From Cryptomeria japonica (taxonomy: Eukaryota > Streptophyta > Pinopsida > Cupressales > Cupressaceae): a DNA stretch of 64,000 bases. A program made the position numbers and the translations under genes. A model generated the notes under the pieces. It ran no database searches. It saw only the letters and a list, made by a program, of their open reading frames with translations, and had not been told where the DNA came from. The number at the start of each line of letters is the position of its first letter. Position 1 is the stretch's first letter. Of this stretch, positions 12,185 through 22,964 are shown in pieces. The DNA lies in contig NC_081408.1 in NCBI RefSeq assembly GCF_030272615.1, positions 338,672,793 to 338,736,792 on the forward strand, written 5' to 3'.

Positions 12185-14445
12185 GTGGATCCGGATGTAG
12201 AGTCATGGATAACAAAGGCAAAGACACTTCTTCAAATAAATGTGGTCGCAACACAGAATGAATCAGTTGAAGAGGTTTTAGAAGCTTTCAAGTCTGTAAA
12301 ACGTACATCCAAACATAAAGAATGGGTATACATGATTACATTTTGCACTCACAGAGTAATGTATTATAACAGAGTTTTAAAGACTTCCTTGTAAATAAAG
12401 AGGAACTTGTGTGAGTTTTAGTTCAAATCAATATCATTCATGCATTGAAGAAGACTGGGTCAGTTTACTTCAAAACCTATTCTAGCTATCTCAAGGAGCT
12501 TTAAATATGTTATAAGTATCCTTTTCAAATATAGATTGAAGAAGGAGTTGTGTCAGATATCATGAAATACAAGGCTCAAGAGTATGATTATGCCCCGATG
12601 ATCACCACCATGATTCCAGAGGTTCATGATACCAAGATTGGGCACATAAATTTGCAAGAGATCAAAAGGTTCTTCATGGAAGGTGACATATCAAAATTGT
12701 CTTGTAGAGTGGCGGGAAGTGGCTTGATTGAAGCAGCATGTTTTCCCATATCAATTCAATGTGCAGATTTGGTACTAGAATGCTCAAAAAGATATAATCC
12801 CGATGAAAGAGAGATAAGAGTTGCAGACGGATCCTTAATGGCCAAACTAGATGGAATTTCAATAGCTATTATTCTTCGTTTACCATATAAGGAAAAGTTC
12901 ACTCACATCGACAAGCAAAAAGCTTATAAATACTTCAGCGACAATATAAGCAAATGCCTCAACAATTTGGCTAAAGAATGGATGGTTGTGCGACGGGGAG
13001 GACAGTCTCAGCTTCCAAAAACACTCCATCATTCTCTTTTCATCAAAGAGATTTGTTACTTGATTTTGTTACTCCATAGAGTGACAGGAAGTCCTGACTC
13101 CACTAAGTTTGAAATGTGGATGTATCTCTTCATAACAGTCATCTCTGCCGGTAAACAATTCATTGAATGGGGCCATCTCATCAGCAACTGCATACATGAC
13201 CAGTTAGTGCACTTCAAAACAAGTCAACATTTCCATATGATCTCTTACTTGATATATGCTATTGCTAATTTGAGGTCATGGCCAGGGTTGAGTACTAATG
13301 GTGTCCTAAATCAAGAAACTCAAGTTTACCATTATTACAAGCAATTGCAACTTGAGGAATGCTTTGTGTATTTCAGACGGGTGAATGATGCTTTCACAAT
13401 GTGGGTAGTAAGGTTATTACAAGGAGACATTGCCACTAGGATATCAAAGGAAGCCGCTAAATTGATAAAGAAATATGGAAGTTTCTTCATCCAGTTTTTG
13501 AGATTTACCTATCTTCGAATAGGAGGATTTGAAGGTTATCCACACAAGCTACCCAGATATGTTGATGATAAGCTCATTTTAGTTGAGCTTTGTCGGCAAT
13601 TGGTTTCAGTTCAAAAGAAATGCAGAGATAGAAAGAATAAAGGGGTAGCCTTTCCCATTTGTCTCAGGCACTATAGATGTGAGTCAAGTTCAAGAGCAGA
13701 TGAGACAGAAAAAGCTTTATCCAAGGTCAACTTGTATCCATATCAGATGAGGTTTCCTTTTGATAGTAAGGATTATGTCAAGAGCAGCTTAAAGTTAGGC
13801 CCTGGCTATTTTCATTTTCCTAATGTCGAAGACTTTTGGGAGGATTGCGAAGACGAGTTCGAGGTTAGAAAAAGAGATTGGACCAGATTAACTTTGAAGC
13901 AAATGAAAGATTTCAAGATGGATTGGACCATAGAAGGCATTGAAGATGATGGATCTGATTTGATTGATCCTATCTATTTTGAGCAAGTCCAGTCTCAGCC
14001 ACTTCCCAGTTTGAATTGAGCAGATCCGGAAATGAGAGATATCAGAGAAAGAACAAGTTTTGTAATCAAGAATTCTGAAGCCTGGATTAAGAAGAAGATT
14101 ACTCAAATGATTGCTACCACACCAACAAAGGAAACTCCAAGAAGGAAAGGAAGTCATCTTGAGAGCTCCACGTCACTGCATTCTTCCCATACTCCAGCTA
14201 GGGATACTCCTTCTTACCAGAATACTCAAGGAAGTGATGGAGATGAAGACTCTCCAAGGAGGAACAATCTTCAAAACACATGTGGTGATGAACCCCGACA
14301 AAAGAGGAAGAAATCCAGAGCAAAAGACATAGAAGAAAATTCTATTGCAAGTCAAGTAAAGGATCAAGTTCCAGTGGAAATTCTAGATGACACAAGATTT
14401 GATGATGGAATGCATTCCATATCTCCCTCAGTTCATATTGAATCC
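12185..14445 (+). pseudogene. ORFx copy 2: large extra ORF of G1, nearly intact, 3' truncated
   Basis: The main open frame starts at ATG 12562 (the frame is open from 12532) and runs to TGA 14017. Copy 1 has TGG at that point, so the frame originally continued, and it reads on in the same frame to 14445. Open sequence at 12185-12394, in another frame, looks like a broken N-terminal extension. Residues 1-120 are mixed helical. Around residues 180-260 hydrophobic helices (MWMYLFITVI, MISYLIYAIANL) flank a basic segment. A long C-terminal part is Lys/Arg/Ser-rich with a basic RQKRKKSRAK motif that could be a nuclear signal. There is no pol motif or signal peptide. The general pattern recalls plant transposon-associated proteins of unknown function (for example the family named putative plant transposon protein), but I cannot confirm it. 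It sits downstream of integrase. It is fused in frame to N3 ORF2 at 14446. Confidence 0.75.
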
Positions 14446-16980
14446 GACATCAAGTTTCAAAGCATGGTTATAGGCTACAAGGTAACTTAGTCTAACCGAT
14501 TGATTTCAGTTTCTAGATGATGTATTTTGGCTACATATAGGATGATGAGGGATAATATGAAGTTAGATCTTTGTGGCTAGATGCTTGAAGAATTATTGAT
14601 CAACTTAGGGAAAATTAAGGGTGAGAAGAAGGGAACCTTCTAGTATGGAAACCTATTAGTCTACTTAATGCTATACTTCTTGAATGATACTCCCAATTTT
14701 GGTAGAAATCAATGGGCTTTTGACATCCTGGTAGGAAGATAGCTAAACCAATCAACTGCTGCATTGGGAAGTCTGAGAGATGATAAGGTATGGGGTTACT
14801 TTAAAGCTTTTCAAAAATCTATGAGGTCTAGAATAAGAGTACTTGAGCATATAGTAGAGAAATACTCTACCGACATATGTTTCATAGTTAAGAAAGATGA
14901 GACCCTCATAGAGGCAATCAAGCCCCAAAAGATTTGGATAGTAGAAATGGGCTATGAGGTAGATGCATTAATTCTTGATGCATATACAAAAATTCTACTA
15001 GATGTAGAAATAGATGAGGCAGAGAAGCCCTATGGAACTGCTCAACAGAAGAATCTTGAGGTTGAAAGTAAGTTCAACCAAAAGAAAAGGGAAAAACAAG
15101 AAGGAAAGGCAAGTAAGTTTGTACAAAAGGTTTCAAAGGACATTAAGGCACTCATTGATGCTATCCTAGAGAAAGGAATAAAGAGAAAGGATCTGATAGT
15201 TCACATTGAACTCATGACTATAGATTCCGAGTCTGTAGATAACACACCATTAGCTTTCCAAAGGGTTGTGAGGAAGAAACCGAAAGAACCTAAAGTGGAA
15301 GCAAAGAAATAGCCAATTAGGAAGGTCACCATCAATTTACCGACACAAAAGAAGGCACCTAAGGCCACATCAACAGCTGCATCCGGTACTACTGAAAGGA
15401 GGAAGAAGAGTGATATTGATTTGGCACTAGAGACTAGTAATGTGACTATTATACCACCTATGACTTATGCTGAAATTGTTGTTGAAATTAGTAAGGATGG
15501 GATGCTGAAAAATGTTAAGTCTTATTATGATACATTAGAAGTTGATGAACAGAGGGAGGTAGAGGAAGCAATTCTATTGTATTTGGATATCTATAAGAAA
15601 GCATTAATAGAGATAGAAAATCAAATAATGGCAGAGTTATATAACATGTTGGATGCTAGAAGGTTATCTGCAATGCAAGAAGAAAAACACATTAAGATGC
15701 AAGAACTTTTAGCTATCTGCATTAGCATAATTCTAGATGAAATGGATAAGACAGTTGAGGCTGCAGATAGGAAGGTATTCAATAGAAAACATAGAATAAC
15801 TAGCCAGATGTTAGGAAGGATGAATGAGGTAATAAAAGAAACATAGAAGGCTTGGATCAAATTTTTGGGAGAACACAAAAGATTCTTTACCTCACCAGAG
15901 ACCAAAATCGAGACTGTAGGTACATCGTTTGAAGGGAAAAGTAAAAGGATCATGGGTGATCCACCCTCAGTTTTGAAGAATATCAAGATAATGGAAATTG
16001 AGCCACCAGTAAATGTACATACAAATATAGAGACACTTGTTAATGCTGAGAACATTGTAAAAGATACTAAAATTGAGGATAATGATCCTCCAGATACTAA
16101 TGTATAGATTGAGGATAATGTTCCTAGAGAGGAACTGACAGTTTCACAGAATGCACCAAGTGGCGAAGCCATTGGTGCAAGTGAGGAGGTATTAAAGGAT
16201 AAATCATTAGAGAAAACAAGGGAATCTGGTAGGGAACCAGTTGCTGGGACATCATTATTGACAATTGACACTTCTGTAGTTGAAAAGAAAGCCATCACAT
16301 AGATGAGTCCCATGAAGCTAATGATGATGGCTGCTCAGAAACTGATGAAAAAGGGAACCATAGACAAAAGGACTATAGATAAATCCATAACTATTTTACA
16401 TAGATTGGTCCCAAAGTGTAATATTGAAAATGAAGTGAGCCCTTTTGGAAAGCTTAAGGTAATCACTGAGCACATATCAAAAGACTTTCAATCCTTACAT
16501 CAGATCTCTAATTGACAAGCACTTAAAAAATTCACTTTGACTAAGAGAACCGCTTTTGATCATATCGTAGAGAGAGAGAGAAGAAAAATATTGAGGAGAA
16601 GCTAATTGTGATAGAAAATTCTTTGAAACAATGTACTAATATATACTGGGTATGTTGCAATATTGAAATACTCACAACAAATGTAGATAAAAAGATAAAA
16701 TAGATACAAGAGAAAATTGCAAATATTGCTCTATTTTGATGGACAAATTTTGACTTTGGAGAACAAAATTTTTGCTCTTGAAAATGAAAGAGAAGATCAT
16801 TTGGAGAGCTAGAAGTTTGAGAGGTTTGGTGAGTCCAAGATTGAATTCACTTTGTGTACATAAGAAGGAATGCATGGATATGCTGGGAAAGCCCACACCG
16901 ACAGAAGTTAATGAGAAAGAATCACTTGCATATTTACTTAGTGGACTTGTACCTATCTCTGACACATTCAAAACTAGCTA
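14446..16980 (+). pseudogene. N3 ORF2 (C-terminal part), unknown function
   Basis: One frame carries the sequence from 14446 to 16515, broken by stops; a later segment at 16772-16981 is in another frame. Three blocks match N1 and N2 ORF2. The first is FQSMVIGYKV followed by a helical YLMLYF region. The second is a segment with IVEKYSTDICF and EMGYEVDA (14860-14970). The third, at 15421-15846, is a helical domain with GMLKNVKSYYDTL, EEAILLYLDIY and LYNMLDARRLS. The C-terminus is coiled-coil-like and includes SPRLNSL, also seen in N1. No catalytic motif of known retroelement enzymes is present. Its homology to two elements with different LTRs shows the protein was under selection during the life of these elements. 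Confidence 0.7.
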
Positions 16981-17122
16981 GGATACTTATGTGGAGTTAC
17001 TTGAGAAAGCTTATCCAAAAATATTGAAATTGGTCAAGCTTCGGTAAGACATTTTTGGAGGTATTTAGTGTACAATACTTATTCTTTGAAATTCTTTTTA
17101 CAATTTTTTGGGTATTGATGTC

Positions 17123-17309
17123 AAAGGGGGAGTAGTATACATGTGAAAAAGAATGAAGAGTTGCATACATTAGGGGGAGTTACAAAAATTTTGGAGTATT
17201 GAAGTACGTTGCATATTCATCTTAGGGGGAGCAGGGTAGGATGAAACCAATAGTTAAAACCATGACCTTTTTTCACATGAGTGTTGTCATGAATGCCAAA
17301 GGGGAATAT
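17123..17309 (+). other. Repeated polypurine tracts of N3
   Basis: Four G-rich purine tracts lie at 17123-17132, 17172-17179, 17224-17231 and 17298-17309. Each is AAAGGGGGAG or AGGGGGAG, except the last, AAAGGGGAATAT, which directly precedes the LTR. Multiple PPT copies are a known trait of the Sirevirus lineage of copia elements. Confidence 0.7.
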
Positions 17310-18232
17310 TGTTGGCAATTGACACTCTATTGGTTGGTTTCACTATGTTTTCATTGATGGCAACATGATTTTGGGTTCTGGCTTCATATGGTGTACCGAC
17401 AGGCACTTCACAGACTCTACACTGGCACCGACACCAACAAGATAGGAGATTTCTTTGGTCACCGACAATGCAGGTCAACATGGTATAGTAAAGGTCATCA
17501 GTATTAGAGGCTGACTCATCTTGGATCCGACATCGGCAACTTGTTTTAATGTTTATTGATTTATGTTATATGGCTGACATGTAATTTGATATTATATATA
17601 TCCTTGTAAGATGACATAAGGCATAAATTTTGTATAGGGCATATAGGGAAGATTGATTAAGATCATTTTTATATGGTAGGGATATAATGTAATGGATATG
17701 TAAATGTGATATGATGCTAAATATATCAGAGAGACTATGTATGTGAGGAATTCATTGTAAGGGTTATTTCAGTACAAAGGTTTAGGGTTTTATCCAAAAC
17801 ATACAAAGCTTAAACCAGAACTATATTCTGGGATAAAAGATGTTATCCTAGCAGTTCACTATTCTCTGGATTATTGTCTGGTATGTTATGTAGTTTGTGA
17901 GGCTCTTATTGTGATTGAGTAGTGTGTTCTAGGTTGTGAGCCTTCCTGCAAGTGCAGGCCCATCATATATTGTAATATCTCTTCATATGGCCAGTGGATT
18001 GATATTGTGGGTCACAAATCCCACTGTGGTTTTACCTATTTAAGGTTTTCCATGTATAGATCTGTGTGTTATGATTCTCATTTATATGTTTGGCTTATTG
18101 GTTGCATTACTTCTTTCAATTTTCTTTATACCGGTATACCTGTTGGTGAATGAATGTTTTGTTAAGGCTAAAATCTACTATTTTGGTATAACAATGATTC
18201 ACCCCCCCTCTCAGTGTTATTGGTTTCCAACA
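17310..18232 (+). repeat. 3' LTR of N3
   Basis: Starts TGTTGGCAATTGAC directly after the PPT and ends at CCAACA before the microsatellite. It has a TATA-like run at 17593-17600, the copia LTR block GTGGG...CCCAC followed by a GGTTTT stretch (18007-18052), and the C-rich motif near the end shared with the other LTRs. It aligns with N1 and N2 LTRs only in short motifs, so it is its own LTR family. Confidence 0.8.
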
Positions 18233-18606
18233 ACATATACATATATTTATATACATACATATATGTATGTATATACATATATGTATATACAATATATATA
18301 TATATGTATGTATATATATACATATATGTATGTACATATATGTATATATATGTATGTAGATATATGTATGTGTATATATATACATATATGCACATACATA
18401 TATGTATATATATACATACATATGTATGTATATATGTTCATTTATGTACATTATATATATGTTCATATATGTGTGTGTGTGTCTATATATATACATATAT
18501 ATGTATATATATACATACATATATACATACATACATACATACATACATATGTATGTCTGTGTATGTGTATCTATATGTATATGTATGTATGCATGTATGT
18601 ATGTAT
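18233..18606. repeat. Interrupted TATG/TA microsatellite
   Basis: About 370 bp of mixed TATATG, TATG, TACA and TA repeats, ending in a purer TATG run. It starts at the exact end of the N3 LTR and was the target of element A. The other side of the target continues as TGTATGTATG at 55504. The open frames read through it are artefacts of repeat periodicity. Confidence 0.9.
18602..18606. repeat. Target-site duplication of element A (left)
   Basis: TGTAT here matches TGTAT at 55504-55508 beyond the other end of element A. The duplication lies in a TATG repeat, so chance identity is more likely than elsewhere. Confidence 0.75.
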
Positions 18607-19462
18607 TGTAAAGAAGTTAAGTAGTGGAACAACTTCCTACACTAACCTTGAGAGGAGGATAATCCAAAAAATTTTACAGATCATTACAGTAGTTATAGAA
18701 ACTTAATAAAAACAATCAAAATATCATGCATACCACAACACAATAACACAGTGATTTGCGTGGGGAAAACCCTTTCGGGAGAAAAACCCCACACTCTAAA
18801 AGCAGCTCAATATATTATTTAACAATCAACAACATATTATAATATAGTTGTAGAGCAAGCTCTTCACAAGAGTACCACTAATCAGAGACTCATAGGTAGC
18901 TAAATTTCCATAAGACTCTTACACACAACCTCTATCTCATGCACCTCATATATAGGAGATACAATACAAGAAACCATCTTGTAGTATTAAAAAACCATGG
19001 GCTAAAACCACCCAATAAAGTAGAGCCAACCTTATCTCCCTTCTAAATTCCCTATGACATGTTAAAACACACATCAACATGTGTCCCTCCCTTTTACAAC
19101 TCATTTATTTGTCCAATACATTTTATATTTCTTATTTCAGGAGTACAAACTTCTAGAGGCCAACCGTGTGTCCTATTTATGAACCGTTTGAAGAGTCGAA
19201 AAGCTCATGAAGTGCTCTATTTCCTCATAAACCACTACGCCATTTACTCCCATTTTTTAGGGAATTTTAGGGCCTCTAATTTCCTCAAAATTAAATTTAA
19301 ACCTTTCATTGCACCCATCCAAAAGAGAAACTTTAATATCTTCAAAACTAGATGTGATCTTGTGACGTAACTTTACTGGAATGCTTATCTAGCCAACCAG
19401 AAGCTCTGAGGAGAATTTCACACTATTTTGTGGTCAAATGAAAGCTTAATATAAATACTAAC
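18607..19462 (-). repeat. 3' LTR of element A, main part
   Basis: Aligns with 54614 onwards of the 5' LTR, including the block with GTGGGGAAAACCC near 18758 and GTATTA-type sequence near 18980. It is interrupted at 19462 by insertion B and resumes at 22377. Confidence 0.88.
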
Positions 19463-22376
19463 TGTTGTCACATGGATTTGCACCCGATGCAAGCTTGAAA
19501 TTCTTGCAATCTAGTGACACATTGGATTACTCTTAGGCTGTGGGTATCCTATTATGAGAGAAGACCTCCAGATTATAGGCTGGATTCCTATTTGATCACC
19601 TAAAGAACTTAAATGAATTTCTAAGAAAAGGGAAGAAGGATATGGATAAATTTGAAAATTAACTACTGCTAGGTGATCCACCAATGATAAAAGACCTGCA
19701 AACTACTTACAAATCCACAAGATAACCAAATAATAAAACTGCTTAAACTGACAACTCAAACATACATGTTTGTATAAATGATTCTCTTGAAAGGATAGCT
19801 TACTGATGTTCACAGAAAGGAGAATAATAATATTCTCACAATTTTTGATGCAACAAAATCACATACACAATCAAAGACCTGCACTATAACATGTACCTCA
19901 GCCCTAAGCATTTGAAGAAACTAAGATAAAATGAAGGATTCTACAAAAGAATCACAAAATTTTAATCAAAATGCTTACAATCATAACACTTAGATCAAAT
20001 AATTTAAGGAGGAACTCAACTTATTTATTGAAAACAAGGAACTTTCTACATTACAAATCTGGAAATACTCCTAAAAATGAGTTACAAGAGCCTGAGTATC
20101 TTCTGGTACACAATATCAAAACTCTTGAACTCCCCTCCAAAAAAAAGAGTGAAAAAAAATCACTTATACAAAAGATCACAAAAATTTAAATTTTTGGCTT
20201 CAAGATGGATTAGTTGTCATCAATTCTAAGCTTTTCCTCAAAATCAGGAGGCTTAACTAAGAGAGAAACTCTTCCAAAACTGCAAAAAAGAGTAGCCAAA
20301 GTGAACACAACTTCACATCATTTCACGCTGAGTTCACCTAGACGCTATTGGTTAACTAACCATTTTATTTAGCCGGCCGCATTAATCATTAGCACATAAC
20401 AGAAACCGTCAGGACTGCTGACGGCTTGTCACTATGTTGCACGGATTAACCTTTATGCACCTTTTCATTGCAGTATAGCAACAACCCTCGGATCTTCAAG
20501 AACCTATTTGACTTTTAACCGCTCTGCTTTTTTCTTTTATCTCTCTTGTTTCTCTTCATCCTGGACCCACAGGAATAAGGGATGATAATGAACTTTGAAC
20601 CGGTTCAAAGTTCAAGTTCAAAGTTAACTTAAAAAATACAGACATCCACTCGTCTGTAGACTCTGATTTTCTCGCAGGTCCACTTTATCTTCCATCTGGA
20701 CTGCCATCTAGACTTGGTCTACCTTGGTTCTTCATCTTCTCTCTACCACATGGCACATCCTCATTCATTCTAAGCCCACCTAGATGACCACCTCAACTAC
20801 CACCTCGCTAGTCACCAAGTTGCATGAGATAACCAACGAGCATCTTCATCATGCGGTATAGCGATGGACGTTGATCTGTCCTCAAACTTCTTGATCTTTA
20901 ACCTCTTAGTCGCTCACCTTTTTTGCATGTGCTTTGTCACCAAGTCACTATGATAACTAGTGAGCTTCTTTCTATAGCAGTATAGCGATGGTCGTTAGAT
21001 CTTTTGGACTACCGTTTATCTTTCTTGATGTGCTCAGTCTTTAGTCTCTCTAAGCATCCGTGGCACATGTCAATTTTTGGTTTGCCACTTGATCCACATG
21101 AGCACGACCTCATCCACCACCTCAGCACCACTAGGCCCACAATTTTACTTTGGTTTGTTTGGTATCAGTCTTTTGACCAAACTACCTCCCTCGATGAATA
21201 GTTTTTATGTCTCATCGAAACTGCAGTTTCATTGATACCTATTATTTTGATGAAATCGATGCATTATGTGAAACCATTTAGAGATCTATCACAGCCAAAG
21301 TTTGTTTGGCATTCACCTTGATGACATGCCACCTATCGTGAGGCATGTCACTGCATGTCACCTTGTGATACGCTTAGAGTCTACATTGGCATCAGCTAAC
21401 CTGCCACCTATCGCGAGGGTATTCATTTCAGGCACTTCACAACCGTAGTACAATGACAGTAATGGATAGCCCTGGAATATCACTCCACCATCTAATCTTC
21501 CTTGATCTCTCATTGATCTCAGTGATCTTCTTGAGCTTTAACTTTTCCTTTTCGACATGTGCTTTGTCGCAAGGTCACGGAGAGTATTTGGTGATTATAT
21601 TCCCATCGCGACATAGCGATAACTGTCAGATGTTTCTTGATTGTCGTTGATCTACCTAAATCTACTCAGTCTTTAGTCTCTCTAAGTGGTTCTCTCTTAT
21701 GCCACAGTGTCACCATGTGGCACGCCTCTATTTTGCTACATGATCCACCCAGGTGCCACTTCAACTTCCACCTAGATGCCACCTCACTAGTCGCTAAGTC
21801 ATGGTGATTAACAGTCAAGCACTTTCACATAGCGGTATAGCGATGGTCATCAATTCCTTTGCAACCTGCTCACCTGTTAATTTTCCCTTTCACTGCAAAA
21901 TTTGGCCTTTTTGATATGCATGCACATGAGAGAGGCCCACCAATACTGAACTTCTCCTTGTCAAAAGCCTGTAAGCTTTGACACTAAGGATATATGCGGC
22001 CTTGCATATAAATATGATAAATTTCCTCCACACGGCCAATGTGGGATAAATGGTCCTTCTTGGGCCTTTCCTCTATCATGTGACCCCTGTAGTTTTCCTT
22101 TACCTGAAGGTTTCTGAGCCTCTCCAAATTCAAAAATGAATTTTACAATAAAGCATGAATATTTATGTGATCTATCTATCTTTGTAACATTCATCTCCAT
22201 TAGCATGTTGGGCTCAACCCTCGTGGGAGCCACAATTTAACCCACATGCTATATTTTACCTTTCCTGTATCTGCACATGAAGCAAATAAAGTTAGACAAA
22301 AATATGTACTATTTTCATACTTAGCACTTGTTTCTCCTTCTGAGGCATGTTGAGCTTGTAGCAAAAATAGGTAACA
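19463..22376 (+). mobile_element. B: probable solo LTR of 2.9 kb inserted in the element A LTR
   Basis: Begins TGTTGTCACATGG, ends ATAGGTAACA and is flanked by a perfect 5-bp duplication CTAAC (19458-19462 and 22377-22381). Comparison with the 5' LTR of A confirms that only one CTAAC existed before insertion. TG...CA ends plus a 5-bp TSD mean LTR-retrotransposon integration. No internal direct terminal repeats, primer site or coding domain are visible, so a solo LTR left by LTR-LTR recombination fits best. A TATA-like TATAAATA near 22010 and AATAAAG near 22149 suggest plus orientation. A non-coding element with diverged LTRs is the alternative. Confidence 0.65.
20450..21860 (+). repeat. Degenerate internal repeats within B
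   Basis: A block centred on GCGGTATAGCGATGG recurs near 20470, 20852, 20976, 21603 and 21834. Between some copies lie longer similar stretches, such as CTCAGTCTTTAGTCTCTCTA at about 21030 and 21665, and forms of GTGCTTTGTC with a following CAC. The spacing is irregular. This resembles the reiterated blocks of long U3 regions. Confidence 0.6.
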
Positions 22377-22420
22377 CTAACCTCATGTAAATGCAAGGTT
22401 GAGAAACCATTTTCCCAACA
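22377..22420 (-). repeat. 3' LTR of element A, remaining part (minus-strand 5' tip)
   Basis: CTAACCTCATGTAAATGCAA and following sequence match the 5' LTR tip at 55459-55503. It ends in CCCAACA, that is TGTTGGG on the minus strand. It includes the right copy of the B target duplication. Confidence 0.85.
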
Positions 22421-22964
22421 TTATCTCACTTGTTGAACATCTTGCAAGAGAAAAGGGAGTATCAACACAATAAATTAATTGCTAGGGGCCATGAGGCTCA
22501 TAGACTCTGAACACCATCTGAACTTCTCTATGCTCACAGCCTTCATTAAAGTTTCTGCAACATTCATCAAAGTTTCTGCCTTAACCAAATTCACCTTGCC
22601 CTCTTCAACCATATCTCTGACAAAATGATACTGAACATCATGTGTTTGGTCCACGCATGAAATATCGAGTTCTTAGCTAGGTAGATTGCGCTCTGACTGT
22701 CACAATAAACTGTTACTGCACTTTGTTTTATTCCAATATCTAAACACTGTCTCTTAAGCCAAATGGATTCTTTACAAGAAAGAGTAGTTTCCACATACTC
22801 TACTTTAGTAGAGGACAAAGCAACCACAACTTGTCGCTTACTCATCCAACTAATTGTACCACAAAATAAAGTAAAAAAATAAGCACTAGTTGATCTTATG
22901 CTATCAATATCACCTACCTAGTCTGAGTCCACATAACCATATATATCAAGGGAAGTCATGTCTT
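22421..22964 (-). pseudogene. Element A RNase H and 3' untranslated end
   Basis: On the minus strand the frame from 22964 reads GYVDSD, then SWMSKRQ, ALSSTKVEYV, and DSQSAIYLAKN with the final HAWTKHM. These are the standard copia RNase H blocks: DSD, S-KQ, STxxAEY, D-QSA and HxRTKHI, with TKVEY in place of TEAEY. An in-frame stop interrupts DSD/VGD. About 140 bp with no coding sign separate it from the 3' LTR. Copia-1 is inserted directly upstream. Confidence 0.85.
22960..22964. repeat. Target-site duplication of Copia-1 (GTCTT)
   Basis: GTCTT precedes the Copia-1 LTR here. On the other side ATCTT at 44757-44761 adjoins the resumed element A frame. There the duplicate appears merged with the LTR tip by a small deletion. 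Confidence 0.65.

Larger units (their letters stand above)
1..14445 (+). mobile_element. G1: Tat-like Ty3/gypsy retrotransposon, tandem arrangement sharing one LTR
   Basis: The order read on the plus strand is ORFx copy 1 (1-3263), one LTR (about 3264-4065), primer site, gag, protease, an RNase H, RT, a second RNase H, integrase, a 1.9-kb spacer and ORFx copy 2 (12185-14445). The two ORFx copies align nearly base for base at an offset of 12,560 bp. The left ORFx is therefore the 3' end of an upstream copy that shares the single LTR with the complete second copy. This implies an element of roughly 13.4 kb, in the range of the large Tat/Ogre lineage. RT motifs and the Tat-type extra RNase H support that lineage. 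The right end is lost where ORFx meets N3. Both outer ends are missing or outside the window. Confidence 0.8.
14446..18232 (+). mobile_element. N3: 3' part of a non-autonomous copia-like LTR element
   Basis: It contains the C-terminal two-thirds of an ORF2 homologous to those of N1 and N2, a set of polypurine tracts and a complete 3' LTR (17310-18232). The 5' LTR, primer site, ORF1 and ORF2 N-terminus are missing. The left junction abuts ORFx of G1, so a large deletion or recombination removed the material between. The right end is followed by a microsatellite. No TSD can be checked. Confidence 0.75.

Noticed and set aside
15621-16313. Minus-strand open frame of 230 codons
   Set aside because: It is the mirror of the N3 ORF2 frame, is Ser/Leu-rich without motifs, and homologues in N1 and N2 support the plus strand.
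18071-18706. Tyr/Ile-rich open frames across the TATG/TA repeat, both strands
   Set aside because: The repeat unit simply lacks stops in several frames. The protein is a low-complexity translation of the microsatellite.
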